A stretch of DNA of 64,000 bases from Microbacterium limosum (GTDB lineage: Bacteria > Actinomycetota > Actinomycetes > Actinomycetales > Microbacteriaceae): assembly GCF_036324365.1 (NCBI RefSeq), contig NZ_CP137080.1, positions 372,001 through 436,000 on the forward strand. Reading direction: 5' to 3'. Of the stretch, positions 41,560 to 50,350 are shown piece after piece (positions within the stretch are counted from its first letter, which is position 1; each line of letters starts with the position of its first letter). The notes beneath the pieces are model-generated. The model worked only from the letters and a program-made list of their open reading frames with translations, searched no databases and had not been told where the DNA came from. The translations under genes and the position numbers were made by a program.

Positions 41560-42993
41560 ATGGCGAACCAGGGCAACGGCGACTACCGCGACGCGGGTCT
41601 CGTCTTCCCCGACGCGTTCACGTTCGGGTCGGCGACGGCGTCGTACCAGGTGGAGGGCGCGTTCGACGAGGACGGCCGCGGGCCCTCGATCTGGGACACC
41701 TTCAGCAAGACCCCGGGTAAGGTGTGGAACGGCGACACCGGGGACGTCGCCTGCGATCACTACCACCGCACGGGCGAAGACCTCGACCTCATGAGGGACC
41801 TGGGCCTCGGCGCTTACCGGTTCTCGATCGCCTGGCCGCGCATCCAGCCCACCGGCACGGGCGAGGTCAACCGGGCGGGCGTCGACTTCTACTCGCGCCT
41901 CGTCGACGGGCTGCTGGAGCGCGGCATCCGCCCCGTCGCGACGCTCTACCACTGGGACCTGCCGCAGCCGCTCGAGGATGCCGGGGGCTGGGCCGCGCGC
42001 GCGACCACCGACGCGTTCGAGCGCTACGCCGAGATCATGGGGGCTGCGCTCGGCGACCGCGTGCACACCTGGACGACGCTCAACGAGCCGTGGTGCTCCG
42101 CCTACCTCGGCTACAGCCAGGGCGGCCACGCGCCGGGCCGTCACGAGCCGGCCGCGGCGCTCGCGGCGGTGCACCACCTCAACCTCGGCCACGGCCGCGC
42201 CGTGCAGGCGCTGCGGGCCACGTCGACGGGCGACCCCGACTACTCCGTGACCCTCAACTTCCACGTGCTCCGCGGGCAGGGCGACGGGGCCGCCGAGGCG
42301 ATGCGCCGCGTCGACGCGCTCGCGAACCGCGCCTTCACGGGACCCATGCTGCGCGGGGAATACCCCGCCGACCTGCTCGAGGACACGGCATCCGTCACCG
42401 ACTGGTCGTTCGTGCGGGAGGGCGACCTGCAGACGATCCACCAGCCGATCGACGTGCTGGGCGTCAACTACTACTCCACGGCGACCGTGCGCCTGTGGGA
42501 CGGCGTCTCGCCCAAGCAGACCCACGACGGCCACAAGGGAGCGGAGGGCGGCACCGCGTGGCCCGGCAGCAGCGAGATCGTCGAGTTCGTCGAGCAGCCC
42601 GGCCCGTACACGGCGATGGGCTGGAACATCGCTCCGGAGGCGCTCGAGGAGCTGCTGCTGTCGCTGCGCGACCAGTTCCCCGACCAGCCGCTCATGGTGA
42701 CCGAGAACGGGGCCGCCTTCGACGACGTCGTCGCCGAGGACGGGTCGGTGCCCGACACCGAGCGCCTCGACTACCTGCGCCGGCATCTCACCGCCGCGCA
42801 CCGGGCGATGCAGGCCGGGGTCGACTTGCGCGGATACTTCGTGTGGTCGCTGCTGGACAACTTCGAGTGGGGATACGGCTACGCCAAGCGGTTCGGCATC
42901 GTGCGGGTCGACTTCGACTCGCTCGAGCGCACCGTCAAGGACTCCGGCCTCTGGTACCGCGACCTCGCGACAACCCGGGTGCTGCCGGAGTGA
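41560..42993 (+). CDS. Beta-glucosidase, glycoside hydrolase family 1
   Basis: The 477-residue GH1 enzyme has the N-terminal signature [20 protein letters not shown], the acid/base Glu in TLNEPW (about 175), [13 protein letters not shown], the nucleophile Glu in [11 protein letters not shown] (about 383) and the C-terminal [22 protein letters not shown]. It hydrolyses beta-glucosides from oligosaccharides or plant glycosides in the cytoplasm. ATG 41560 follows GGAGAG; the longer frame from 41452 is rejected. It is divergent from AXE1. Confidence 0.94.
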   Translation: MANQGNGDYRDAGLVFPDAFTFGSATASYQVEGAFDEDGRGPSIWDTFSKTPGKVWNGDTGDVACDHYHRTGEDLDLMRDLGLGAYRFSIAWPRIQPTGTGEVNRAGVDFYSRLVDGLLERGIRPVATLYHWDLPQPLEDAGGWAARATTDAFERYAEIMGAALGDRVHTWTTLNEPWCSAYLGYSQGGHAPGRHEPAAALAAVHHLNLGHGRAVQALRATSTGDPDYSVTLNFHVLRGQGDGAAEAMRRVDALANRAFTGPMLRGEYPADLLEDTASVTDWSFVREGDLQTIHQPIDVLGVNYYSTATVRLWDGVSPKQTHDGHKGAEGGTAWPGSSEIVEFVEQPGPYTAMGWNIAPEALEELLLSLRDQFPDQPLMVTENGAAFDDVVAEDGSVPDTERLDYLRRHLTAAHRAMQAGVDLRGYFVWSLLDNFEWGYGYAKRFGIVRVDFDSLERTVKDSGLWYRDLATTRVLPE

Positions 42994-43049
42994 CGCGCTC
43001 ACAGCGCGCTCGCAGGCCCGATCCGCCGGCGGGGGCTTAGTCTTCCGGG

Positions 43050-43349
43050 GTGACAACCCTGACCTTCGAGAAGGAGCCCGACGCCTCGCGCTGGACGCTG
43101 CGCCGCGGCGACGACCTCGTCAGCGTGCTCGACTACCGCGACGACGGCCGCACGGTCGCGATGACCCGGGCCTACACCGTCCCCACGTTCCGCGGCCACG
43201 GCTACGCCGGCGAGGTCGTCGAGAGAGCCGTCGCCGAACTGGAGGCGGCGGGCGACCGCAGCGTCAGCCCCGTGTGCTGGTACGTCGCGGAGTGGTTCGA
43301 CGCGCACCCGGAGCGCCGCGGCATCCTCGCGCGGCGGCGCTCGGCCTGA
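43050..43349 (+). CDS. Small GNAT-like N-acetyltransferase (YjdJ type)
   Basis: The 99-residue protein has the short acetyl-CoA-binding fold of Gcn5-like YjdJ proteins: LVSVLDYRDDGRTVAMTRAY, the loop TVPTFRGHGYAGEVVERAV and PVCWYVAEWF. The acyl acceptor is unknown. GTG 43050 is the start. It is 56 bp downstream of the beta-glucosidase and may be its last partner, or independent. Confidence 0.85.
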   Translation: MTTLTFEKEPDASRWTLRRGDDLVSVLDYRDDGRTVAMTRAYTVPTFRGHGYAGEVVERAVAELEAAGDRSVSPVCWYVAEWFDAHPERRGILARRRSA

Positions 43350-43362
43350 CGCCCGCACGGCC

Positions 43363-43496
43363 CTGATATGGGGGTGGGGTTTGTCAAGGGGCAGGGGTGA
43401 GCGGACGCCGTGCCCGTCGGCTTCGGCGTCCGCTCGTTCCGGTCGTGTCGGGTGGTGACGCGCGGGTCGTGTTCGACGCGTTGTCACTCTGATATG
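43363..43496. mobile_element. Small hairpin element between CTGATATG direct repeats
   Basis: CTGATATG occurs at 43363-43370 and 43489-43496. Between them GAGCGGACGCCG (43399-43410) pairs perfectly with CGGCGTCCGCTC (43424-43435) over a 13-base loop. The 8-bp repeats could be target-site duplications of a MITE-like element or remains of another insertion sequence. The remaining 43497-43654 shows no gene. Confidence 0.35.
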
Positions 43497-43654
43497 CGCG
43501 GGTTGGTTACCGCATGACGGCTTGTTCGGCGGGGCGTTCACGCGAGTCTAGAGATCGAGCGTGGCCAGCCTGGGCGGGTTGCTCATAGGGCGTGTCGCGA
43601 GTCGCCCGGACGCTGCCGTCACCACCGTCGAGGACCGGAAGCAGGGGGGGCGGG

Positions 43655-44737
43655 TCAGGTCATGACGGCCAGGGACCAGCACCAGCCGGCGAGCTCGCGA
43701 GCGATCGCGGCGTTGGCGACGACGCTGCGCTTCCGGCGCGCCTGGAACCCGGCCCAGCGCTCGTGGAGACGCTGGTTGCCGGCGTGGCCTCGCGCCCGGG
43801 CTGCGGCGCTGGCGCGGTCCCATCGGGCGCGCATGATCGGCGAGGTGGGCCGGTAGATCGGCCGGTGGTGCCAAGCCGCTTCGATCAGTAGCCGTCGGGC
43901 GTGGCCGTTGCCGGTCTTGGTGATCCCGCCCAGTGCGCGTGACGCCCCGGATGAGGACTCCGACGGGGTCAGGCCGACATAGGCGCCGATGCGGTGCCCG
44001 TCCAGCCGGGTCCAGTCGCCGATCTCGACCGCGAGCCCGAACCCGGTCAGCGTCGAGACTCCTCGCAGGCAGCAGAGCCGGTTCACGACGTCGGTGAACT
44101 CGCTGTCCGCGGCCATGCGGATGATCGCCGCGTCAAGACGGTCCCGCCGGTCGACGGCCTGGATCATCGCCTCGTAGGCGGCATCGAACGCGGCCTGCAG
44201 CCCGACCAGCTCGAACCGCTGCGATCGCAGCCAGGTGTCGTGCGCGACCGTCCATGCCTTCCCGCCCGCGTACTGGATGCCCTGCCGCAGCAACAGCTTG
44301 CTGACCCGGTGACGGGCGGACATCAGATCGCCGCGCGCATCCTCGCGGGCGCGCACCAGATCCCTGGCGGCCTCAGACTCGACGCTCGGGACGACCACCT
44401 CGACGATCTCCCCGAGCCGCAGCAGCCGGGCCAGATGCACCGCGTCACGCGCGTCCGTCTTCACCCTGTCACCAACCGGGCGCTGCAGCTTCGATGGCGC
44501 CGCGACCACGCATCGCACTCCGGAGGCCGTCAACGCGCGCGCCAGCCCGAATCCCGTCGGACCGGCCTCATACGTCGCTGCGACCGGGCCCGGCAGGCCC
44601 GTCACCCAGGCGACGATCTCCTCGGTGCTGGAGCCCATGCGCCGCTGCACGAGCTCCCCGGTTTGTTCGTCGATCGCGGCCGCGACCACGCTCCGCGCGT
44701 GCACATCCAGCCCGACACTCGTACGCTCAGATATCAC
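43655..44737 (-). CDS. IS110-family transposase A
   Basis: The 360-residue protein has the DEDD RuvC-like N-terminal domain (VGLDVHARSVVAAAI, ATYEAGPTGFGLARAL, KTDARDAVHLARLLRLG) and the C-terminal Tnp_20 domain (CLRGVSTLTGFGLAVEIGDW, YVGLTPSESSSGASRALGGI, TKTGNGHARRLLIEAAW). Members recombine their element using a bridge RNA. GTG 44737 follows GGGAGG. It looks intact. Confidence 0.92.
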   Translation of the reverse strand: MISERTSVGLDVHARSVVAAAIDEQTGELVQRRMGSSTEEIVAWVTGLPGPVAATYEAGPTGFGLARALTASGVRCVVAAPSKLQRPVGDRVKTDARDAVHLARLLRLGEIVEVVVPSVESEAARDLVRAREDARGDLMSARHRVSKLLLRQGIQYAGGKAWTVAHDTWLRSQRFELVGLQAAFDAAYEAMIQAVDRRDRLDAAIIRMAADSEFTDVVNRLCCLRGVSTLTGFGLAVEIGDWTRLDGHRIGAYVGLTPSESSSGASRALGGITKTGNGHARRLLIEAAWHHRPIYRPTSPIMRARWDRASAAARARGHAGNQRLHERWAGFQARRKRSVVANAAIARELAGWCWSLAVMT

Positions 44738-44862
44738 TGGGGCCTCCCTCACGTATGTGGATAGGCGAAGCCGGGATACCGGCCCGCAACCCACGGTCTA
44801 CGCGAGCGGAGGCCTCAGGCTCAACCACTCATAGCGTCTAGATATCCCAGGGTCGTAGGTTG
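43655..44862 (-). mobile_element. IS110-family element A (transposase plus upstream leader)
   Basis: The span covers a transposase gene and its 5' non-coding leader; exact ends are not determined. The leader (44738-44862) contains GCCGG-GATA-CCGGC hairpins, a possible bridge-RNA region. It abuts element B head to tail. Confidence 0.55.
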
Positions 44863-46086
44863 TCAAGCGGCGAGGGTGTGGCGGTGTGCCCAGGCGATGG
44901 TTTCGTCGTAGCGGGTGTGGTGGCGGAGGCAGCCGTCGAGGATCCCGACGAGCCGGTTCGAGAGGGCTCGTAGCGCAGCGTGGTGGGTGTTTCCCGCGGC
45001 GCGGTGGGCGTCGTAGAACGCTCGAGCGCCGGGTGACGTGCTGAGTGCGCAGAACGCCTGTTGGTGCATGGTGTCTGCGAGGCGTCTGTTGCGGGCGTAG
45101 CGGGCGAGCACGACCCGTCGGGTGCCGGACGCGCGGGTGATGGGGCTGGTGCCGGCGTAGTTCCGGCGTGCTTTCGCGTCGGCGAAGCGGTCGGGGTCGT
45201 CTCCGAACTCGGCGAGCACCCTCGCGCCGAGGACCTTCCCCAGGCCGGGTTGGCTGGTGATGATCTCAGCGTCCGGGTGCCGGCCAAAACACGACTCGAC
45301 CTCGGCTTCCAGCGCAGCGACCTGACCGGTCATCGCGGTCAGCACTGTCGCGATCGCGGTGACCCCGGCGCCGTAGGCGGCCGCGACTGGTCCGGACAGT
45401 TCGAGCTGCTCGGACCGGAGAGCGGTGAGGATCTCGATCGCGCGGTGTTCGAGGTTGCGTCGCCGTCCCGCCCGGCGCAGCACTGAGACCAGCCGGGTCC
45501 GGGTCAGTGCCCGTCCGGCGGCCGGGGTCGGCGCGGCGGCGAGGACGGCGAGGGCGTCTCGTCCGGCGAGGTCGTCGCTGAACGCGGTCAACGCGGCAGG
45601 GTAGAACTCTCGCAGCATCGACCGCAGCTGATTGGCCTGCCGCTGCTTCGACCAGATCATCGTCTGATGGGTCCGCGCCAGCACCTTCACGGCCTCGGCG
45701 AGGTCGCTGTCGCCGGTCGCGGGCCGGTGATGATCACGGTCGGTGCGGACGATCTCCGCGAGCACGTGCGCATCCCCGGGGTCGCTCTTCGCGCCCGACG
45801 TCGAGTGCCGCTGACGGTACCGGGCCGACTGCTGCGGGTTGATCGGATACACCGAGTACCCGGCCGCGATCAGAGCCTGCACCCACCCGCCCCGATCCGT
45901 CTCGATCCCCACGAACACCACGCTCGGATCGTCGGCGTCGTCGAGATGATCCGCGATCAGCGCGTGCAACCGCGCCAACCCCGTCACCCCCTCCGGCAGT
46001 CGACGCCGAACCAGCACTGCGCCCTGCTCGTCCTGCAGTTCGATGTCGTGGTGGGCTTCCGCCCAGTCATCACCGAGGAACAACAT
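44863..46086 (-). CDS. IS110-family transposase B
   Basis: The 407-residue protein is a second, distinct IS110-type transposase. It has FLGDDWAEAHHDIELQDEQG, VGIETDRGGWVQALIAAGY, KSDPGDAHVLAEIVRTD and a C-terminal Tnp_20 part with SQPGLGKVLGARVLAEFGDD, RNYAGTSPITRASGTRRVVL, and RLADTMHQQAFCA. It shares little direct identity with transposase A. ATG 46086 is chosen because GGGAGCGGGG precedes it; ATG 46116 is in frame too. It looks intact. Confidence 0.9.
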   Translation of the reverse strand: MLFLGDDWAEAHHDIELQDEQGAVLVRRRLPEGVTGLARLHALIADHLDDADDPSVVFVGIETDRGGWVQALIAAGYSVYPINPQQSARYRQRHSTSGAKSDPGDAHVLAEIVRTDRDHHRPATGDSDLAEAVKVLARTHQTMIWSKQRQANQLRSMLREFYPAALTAFSDDLAGRDALAVLAAAPTPAAGRALTRTRLVSVLRRAGRRRNLEHRAIEILTALRSEQLELSGPVAAAYGAGVTAIATVLTAMTGQVAALEAEVESCFGRHPDAEIITSQPGLGKVLGARVLAEFGDDPDRFADAKARRNYAGTSPITRASGTRRVVLARYARNRRLADTMHQQAFCALSTSPGARAFYDAHRAAGNTHHAALRALSNRLVGILDGCLRHHTRYDETIAWAHRHTLAA

Positions 46087-46202
46087 CGTCCCCGCTCCCT
46101 TCGCGAACCTGATCATTGCTCGTCCCGGAGAAAGCTCGCAGCGTCCTAATGGTTCAGTGCTCGAAGCACGTCATCCCAGCAGCCATCACGGCCTCCTCAC
46201 CA

Positions 46203-46272
46203 ACCAGCGAGGGCACGATCTAGGCCTAGACCTCATGACGGCGTCAGGCTGGAGGAGTGCTCACTCGCTGGT
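46203..46272 (-). ncRNA. Candidate bridge RNA region of IS110 element B
   Basis: Upstream of the transposase, a 9-bp stem (ACCAGCGAG / CTCGCTGGT, loosely extended by GGGCAC / GTGCTC) encloses internal palindromes including CTAGGCCTAG. Position and structure fit the bridge RNA known for IS110-group elements. No expression or target-loop evidence is available. Confidence 0.3.
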
Positions 46273-46332
46273 GGACTCGGACACCACACTGGCCCCCCGG
46301 GCCACGCGATGCACCCCCATTAGGCTGGCCGG

Positions 46333-46767
46333 GTGGACATGGAGCACGTCTTCACGGCGATCGCGGTCGGCTTCGAGGCGGCGGGGGCCGCCGCGATGAT
46401 CATCGGGGCGATCATCGCCCTCGTGCTCGGCGCCCGTTCGCTCTCCCGCCGGGACGGCGGGCGCGCGGCGTTCCAGACGCTGCGCAACACGCTCGGCTCG
46501 GCGATCCTGCTGGGCCTGGAGATCCTCGTCGCCGCCGACCTGATCCGCACGATCACCTCCAAGCCCTCGATCGAGGACGCCGTCATCCTGGGGCTCATCG
46601 TCCTTATCCGGACGGTGCTGTCGATGTCGATCCAGATCGAGATCGAGGGCGTCGTCCCCTGGCGCCGCGCGCTGCTGACCAGCGGCGGCCAGCTCCTCGC
46701 GCAGAATATCCGCGACGACGCCCGCGCGGCGCGCGCCGCCGACGCCGGCGCCGCCGACGCGCGATAG
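46333..46767 (+). CDS. DUF1622 family membrane protein
   Basis: The 144-residue protein has three hydrophobic helices (VGFEAAGAAAMIIGAIIALV, LGSAILLGLEILVAADLI, AVILGLIVLIRTVLSMSI) and a basic/Ala-rich tail. The block SAILLGLEILVAADLIRTIT and IRTVLSMSIQIEIEG are typical of DUF1622, whose function is unknown. GTG 46333 or ATG 46339 starts it. It lies just downstream of the IS110 B leader, so its promoter may have been displaced by the insertion. Confidence 0.85.
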   Translation: MDMEHVFTAIAVGFEAAGAAAMIIGAIIALVLGARSLSRRDGGRAAFQTLRNTLGSAILLGLEILVAADLIRTITSKPSIEDAVILGLIVLIRTVLSMSIQIEIEGVVPWRRALLTSGGQLLAQNIRDDARAARAADAGAADAR

Positions 46768-46846
46768 TCCGCGGCATCCGCCCCGTCAACCCCCTGCGGA
46801 GTGCGCCCGGGGCGCGAGATGCTGGGGCCGACGAAAGGGGTGCGCC

Positions 46847-47077
46847 ATGACCGCGGACCACGACCGAGACCTTCCCGAGGGCGTCATCGACGCCGACCCG
46901 CCCGGCGGCTGGGAGAGCGGCGAGACCGCCGACCAGGAGAGCGCGGAGCAGAACGCCGGCGCCATCGGCTCGCCGCGCCTGACCGAGGCGGGGGTGCCCG
47001 TCGAGGGCCCCGAGGCGACGCAGAACAGCGATCCCGACCTCATCCGGGACGACGACCTCTCCGAAGACGAGTCATGA
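46847..47077 (+). CDS. Small acidic hypothetical protein (76 aa)
   Basis: This Asp/Glu-rich, Gly/Pro-containing protein (TADHDRDLPEGVIDADPPGG...) has no hydrophobic segment and probably is intrinsically disordered. ATG 46847 follows GAAAGGGG. Its stop overlaps the next start (ATGA), so the two small proteins are co-translated. Function is unknown. Confidence 0.65.
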   Translation: MTADHDRDLPEGVIDADPPGGWESGETADQESAEQNAGAIGSPRLTEAGVPVEGPEATQNSDPDLIRDDDLSEDES

Positions 47078-47319
47078 GCGAGAACACGCAGGACGAGCCC
47101 TCGATGGCCCAGCACGACACGACGGATGCCGCGCGCCTGGCCGGCGTCGTCGATCAGACCCGTGCCGACGTCGGCGGCAAGGACGCGGATGCCGTCGAGC
47201 ACGTGCTGCGCGAGCGCCTCGCGCAGACCGGGATCGAGCTCCCCGACGCCGACGTGCACGACATCGCCGGGCGCCTCTCGCGAGGCGAGCGGTGGACGCC
47301 CGCTCAGACCAGCTCCTGA
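47074..47319 (+). CDS. Small hypothetical protein (81 aa), coupled to the preceding gene
   Basis: The 81-residue protein has a helical middle and C-terminus (DAARLAGVVDQTRADVGG, AVEHVLRERLAQTGIELPDA, VHDIAGRLSRGERWTP). It resembles no family I can name. Its ATG overlaps the previous stop. Together the pair form a small operon, convergent with the hydrolase gene at 47344. Confidence 0.7.
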   Translation: MSENTQDEPSMAQHDTTDAARLAGVVDQTRADVGGKDADAVEHVLRERLAQTGIELPDADVHDIAGRLSRGERWTPAQTSS

Positions 47320-47343
47320 CCCCTCACGCCGGAGTCGGTCGGT

Positions 47344-48156
47344 TCACCGCCCCAGCCACTCCCGGATGAGGCGGTGGGCGGGTGCCGCGTCCTTGATCAT
47401 CGTCTCGTGACCGTGACCGGGCACCTCCGCGTAGCTGCCCTGCGGCAGGGCCGCCACGACGCGGCGGCACCACGGCTCCGGCGAGACGGGGTCCTCCGCC
47501 CCACGGACGACGAGGGCGGGCACCGCCACGCGCGGGTAGGCGTCCTCGGGCCGGTGGACGATCATCGCGCGCGTCTTCCGGATCAGGTGCGGCCTCGCGC
47601 GCAGATACTCGCGAGCCCCGAGCAGGAGGACCTTCGGGCTCTCGTCGAGCAGATCCGCCGCGAGGCGGCGCAGCTGGGTCCGCGCCCTGCGCGCGGAGTC
47701 GTCGATCGTGGGTCCGACGAGGACGACGCGTGATCCGAGCCCGTGGCGGGCGGCGACCTCGACCACGACCTGCGTTCCCATCGAGTGGCCGATGAGCACG
47801 GCATCCGTCGCTCCCTCGGCGCGCAGCAGGGCCGCGACGGCGTCGGCCATGCGCTCGATCGTCGGCGTGCGAGGCGGCTCCGGGGCCTCGCCGTACCCCG
47901 GCAGATCCACCGCCAGCACACGGGCGTCGCGGGAGAGGCGCACCGCGAGATCGCCGAAGACCTTGCGCCCCATGCCGATGCCGTGGACGAGGACGAACGT
48001 GAGCTCCCCCTGGCCGCGCTCACCGATGACGAGCGTCGACCCGTCGTGATCGAAGCGGCGCGGGGGGCGCTCCGGTGCGGGCACGCCCGTCGCATCGTCG
48101 ATGGCCCGGTCGATCTCCTCGACCATCCGCTCGAGGGGTTCGATGTCGCTCGCCAC
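47344..48156 (-). CDS. Alpha/beta-fold hydrolase
   Basis: The 270-residue protein has an N-terminal helix and then the hydrolase fold: LTFVLVHGIGMGRKVFGDLA (oxyanion HG), the nucleophile Ser in VLIGHSMGTQVVVEVA, Asp in VRGAEDPVSPEPW and His in EVPGHGHETMIKDA. It is an esterase, lipase or similar; the substrate is unknown. GTG 48156 is the start. It is divergent from the MFS gene, 68 bp apart. Confidence 0.87.
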   Translation of the reverse strand: MASDIEPLERMVEEIDRAIDDATGVPAPERPPRRFDHDGSTLVIGERGQGELTFVLVHGIGMGRKVFGDLAVRLSRDARVLAVDLPGYGEAPEPPRTPTIERMADAVAALLRAEGATDAVLIGHSMGTQVVVEVAARHGLGSRVVLVGPTIDDSARRARTQLRRLAADLLDESPKVLLLGAREYLRARPHLIRKTRAMIVHRPEDAYPRVAVPALVVRGAEDPVSPEPWCRRVVAALPQGSYAEVPGHGHETMIKDAAPAHRLIREWLGR

Positions 48157-48224
48157 CCGACGAGATTACCGACAGGTGGGACATCCCCGCCCCGGTGCGG
48201 GCGGGGGGCGATATCGTTGGCGGA

Positions 48225-49742
48225 ATGCCGTCATCGACCCCGCGACCGCCCGACGAGCCGGGGGAGCCGACGAGCACCCGCAGCATCCCGCTCGACCCGA
48301 GCCAGCGGTGGCGCGCGTTCTGGGTCTGCGTCGCCGTCGCGGCCATCACGATCCTCGACCTGTCGAAGGTCAACGTCGCCCTGCCCTCCATCGAGACGGC
48401 GCTCGGATCGGGGCCGACCGAGCTCCAGCTCATCGTCTCCGGCTTCGTCCTGACCTTCGGCCTCGTGCTCGTGCCGATGGGGCGCCTGGGCGACCAGCGC
48501 TCGCGCCGGGCGCTGTTCATCGTCGGCCTGACGCTGTTCACGCTCACGAGCCTCGTCTGCGCGCTCGCCCCGAACTCCGAGGTGCTGCTCGCCGGGCGAC
48601 TCCTGCAGGGCGTCGCGGCGGGAACGCAGATGCCGCAGGTGCTGGGCATGATCCAGCAGCTCTTCCAGGGCAGGGAGCGGGGCCGCGCGTTCGGTCTCTT
48701 CGGCGCCACGATCGGCGTCGCGACGGCTTTCGGGCCGACCCTCGGCGGGCTCCTGATCGCGATCGGCGGCCCCACCGACGGCTGGCGCCTGATCTTCTGG
48801 ATGAACGTCCCCCTCGGGGTCGTCGCGATCGCGCTCGCGGCCTGGGTGCTGCCCAGCACGCGTCTCTCCGCCCCCGGGCGGCTCCAGCTCGATCCCGTGG
48901 GCGTCGTGCTGTTCGGGCTCACGGTGCTCGCGCTCATGTGGCCGTTCCTCTTCACGACGGGCTCGCCGGAGGACGACCCGGCCCGCTGGTGGCTGCTCGT
49001 GGTCTTCGCCGTCTTCGGTCTCGCGTTCGTGCTGTGGGAGCGGCGGTACGCCTCGCTCGGGCGGGCGCCCCTCATCCCGTTCTCGCTCTTCGCCATCACG
49101 TCGTTCCGAAACGGCACCCTCATCTCCACCGCGTACTTCGCGGCCCTTCCGGCGCTCTTCCTGCTCACGACGCTCTTCCTGCAGAGCGGGGTGGGGCTCG
49201 AGCCGGTCTTCGCCGGGATGGTCTCGATCGGATTCGCGCTGGCCAGCGCCGCGGCATCCTGGGCCGGCGGGCTCCTCGTCGCGCGTTTCGGGCGGCGCCT
49301 CGTCGTGATCGGCCTGGCGGTGATGCTCGCGGGGGTCATCGGGCTCGTGCTCGCGGCTGTCTTCGTGCCGCCGGGCGTCGTCGTCTACGTCATGGCGGCG
49401 ATCATGGCCGTCGCGGGGGTGGGCGGCGGCCTCGTGGTCTCGCCCAACCAGACCCTCGCGCTGGCGGATGTCCCCGTGCGCGGGGGCGGACTCGCCGGCT
49501 CGGTCGGCCAGCTCGGGCAGCGGATCGGCACCGCCGTGGGCACCGCGGTGGGGCTGTCGCTGTTCTACGCCGCCGTGTACCGGGAGGACGGCTCTGGGCC
49601 GACCGACGTGATCTACCACGACGCCTACATGTACGGGATGGCCGCTGTCGGCCTCTTCCTCGCGGGGGCGTTCCTCGTGTCGGTCATCGACCTCTTCGGC
49701 CGCCGCCGCGGCGAGATCCCCGCGTTCGACCCCGTGGACTGA
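48225..49742 (+). CDS. MFS transporter, DHA2 (drug:H+ antiporter-2, 14 TM) family
   Basis: The 505-residue protein has about 14 membrane helices. It shows LDLSKVNVALPSIETALG (antiporter motif region), PMGRLGDQRSRRALFIVGL (motif A), LAGRLLQGVAAGTQMPQVLG (motif B-like) and GRAFGLFGATIGVATAFGPTLGG (motif C). Such proteins export drugs, dyes or metabolites with protons. ATG 48225 gives the correct N-terminus. The stop at 49742 abuts that of the Nudix gene at 49743. The neighbouring hydrolase might be functionally linked, but nothing in sequence shows it. Confidence 0.9.
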   Translation: MPSSTPRPPDEPGEPTSTRSIPLDPSQRWRAFWVCVAVAAITILDLSKVNVALPSIETALGSGPTELQLIVSGFVLTFGLVLVPMGRLGDQRSRRALFIVGLTLFTLTSLVCALAPNSEVLLAGRLLQGVAAGTQMPQVLGMIQQLFQGRERGRAFGLFGATIGVATAFGPTLGGLLIAIGGPTDGWRLIFWMNVPLGVVAIALAAWVLPSTRLSAPGRLQLDPVGVVLFGLTVLALMWPFLFTTGSPEDDPARWWLLVVFAVFGLAFVLWERRYASLGRAPLIPFSLFAITSFRNGTLISTAYFAALPALFLLTTLFLQSGVGLEPVFAGMVSIGFALASAAASWAGGLLVARFGRRLVVIGLAVMLAGVIGLVLAAVFVPPGVVVYVMAAIMAVAGVGGGLVVSPNQTLALADVPVRGGGLAGSVGQLGQRIGTAVGTAVGLSLFYAAVYREDGSGPTDVIYHDAYMYGMAAVGLFLAGAFLVSVIDLFGRRRGEIPAFDPVD

Positions 49743-50231
49743 TCAGGCGAGCGCGCAGCGCTCCTCCTCGACCACGGTCGCAAGGTCGGCGCCGAACGTG
49801 TATCGGGCCGCGACCGTGCCGCCGCGCAGGACGTCGGGGAGCCACCGGGCCGCGTCATCCCACATCCGGCCGTACGGCACGTCGTCGAGGGAGAACCACC
49901 GCGGCACGATCTCGTCGGTCTCGACAGGCTCCCCGTGCCACCGGGTGCAGGTGAAGACGTGCGAGCGCTGCGAGAGGGCGGGCTGCGCGGGGAAGAGGTA
50001 GTCCAGCACGCCCGCGGGAACGAGGTCGCCGGGAGCGAGGTGCAGACCGGTCTCCTCGTGCACCTCCCGCACGGCCCCGTCGCGGACGCTCTCGCCCGGC
50101 TCGATCTTGCCGCCGATCCCCACGACGCGACCCAGGCGGGGGCCCTGGCGCTTGTAGCCGAGCAGGACGTCGGTGCCGCCGGCGGCGCCGGGCCGGAGCA
50201 GGTAGACGGCGCTGACATCGGGCAGGGACAT
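49743..50231 (-). CDS. Nudix (MutT-type) hydrolase
   Basis: The 162-residue protein has a complete Nudix box, GIGGKIEPGESVRDGAVREV followed by HEETGL, matching GX5EX7REUXEEXGU. The N-terminal SAVYLLRPGAAGGTDVLLGY is like MutT/MTH1-type 8-oxo-dGTPases. It probably sanitises oxidised nucleotides or hydrolyses related diphosphates. ATG 50231 is the start. It is divergent from sbcD with a GGATGCCGCGGCATCC palindrome in the gap. Confidence 0.9.
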   Translation of the reverse strand: MSLPDVSAVYLLRPGAAGGTDVLLGYKRQGPRLGRVVGIGGKIEPGESVRDGAVREVHEETGLHLAPGDLVPAGVLDYLFPAQPALSQRSHVFTCTRWHGEPVETDEIVPRWFSLDDVPYGRMWDDAARWLPDVLRGGTVAARYTFGADLATVVEEERCALA

Positions 50232-50271
50232 GCCCGCAGGCTACCCGGGCCGTGTTTCGCGGGCGTGTCGC

Positions 50272-50287
50272 GGATGCCGCGGCATCC
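50272..50287. repeat. Perfect palindrome GGATGCCGCGGCATCC, copy 3
   Basis: It lies in the divergent gap between the Nudix gene and sbcD, close to where both promoters should be. Confidence 0.75.
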
Positions 50288-50350
50288 GCTCTCGGCGAAC
50301 CGCCCGTCCGCCTCACGGGCGATGTCCGGGGCCCGATCTACCGTGTGAGC

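Larger units (their letters stand above)
44863..46275 (-). mobile_element. IS110-family element B (transposase plus structured leader)
   Basis: The span covers the transposase gene and about 190 bp upstream (46087-46275). The arms ACCAGCGAG (46203-46211) and CTCGCTGGT (46264-46272) enclose CTAGGCCTAG and GACGGCGTC-like palindromes. IS110-group elements carry their bridge RNA in this position. Ends are approximate. Confidence 0.55.
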
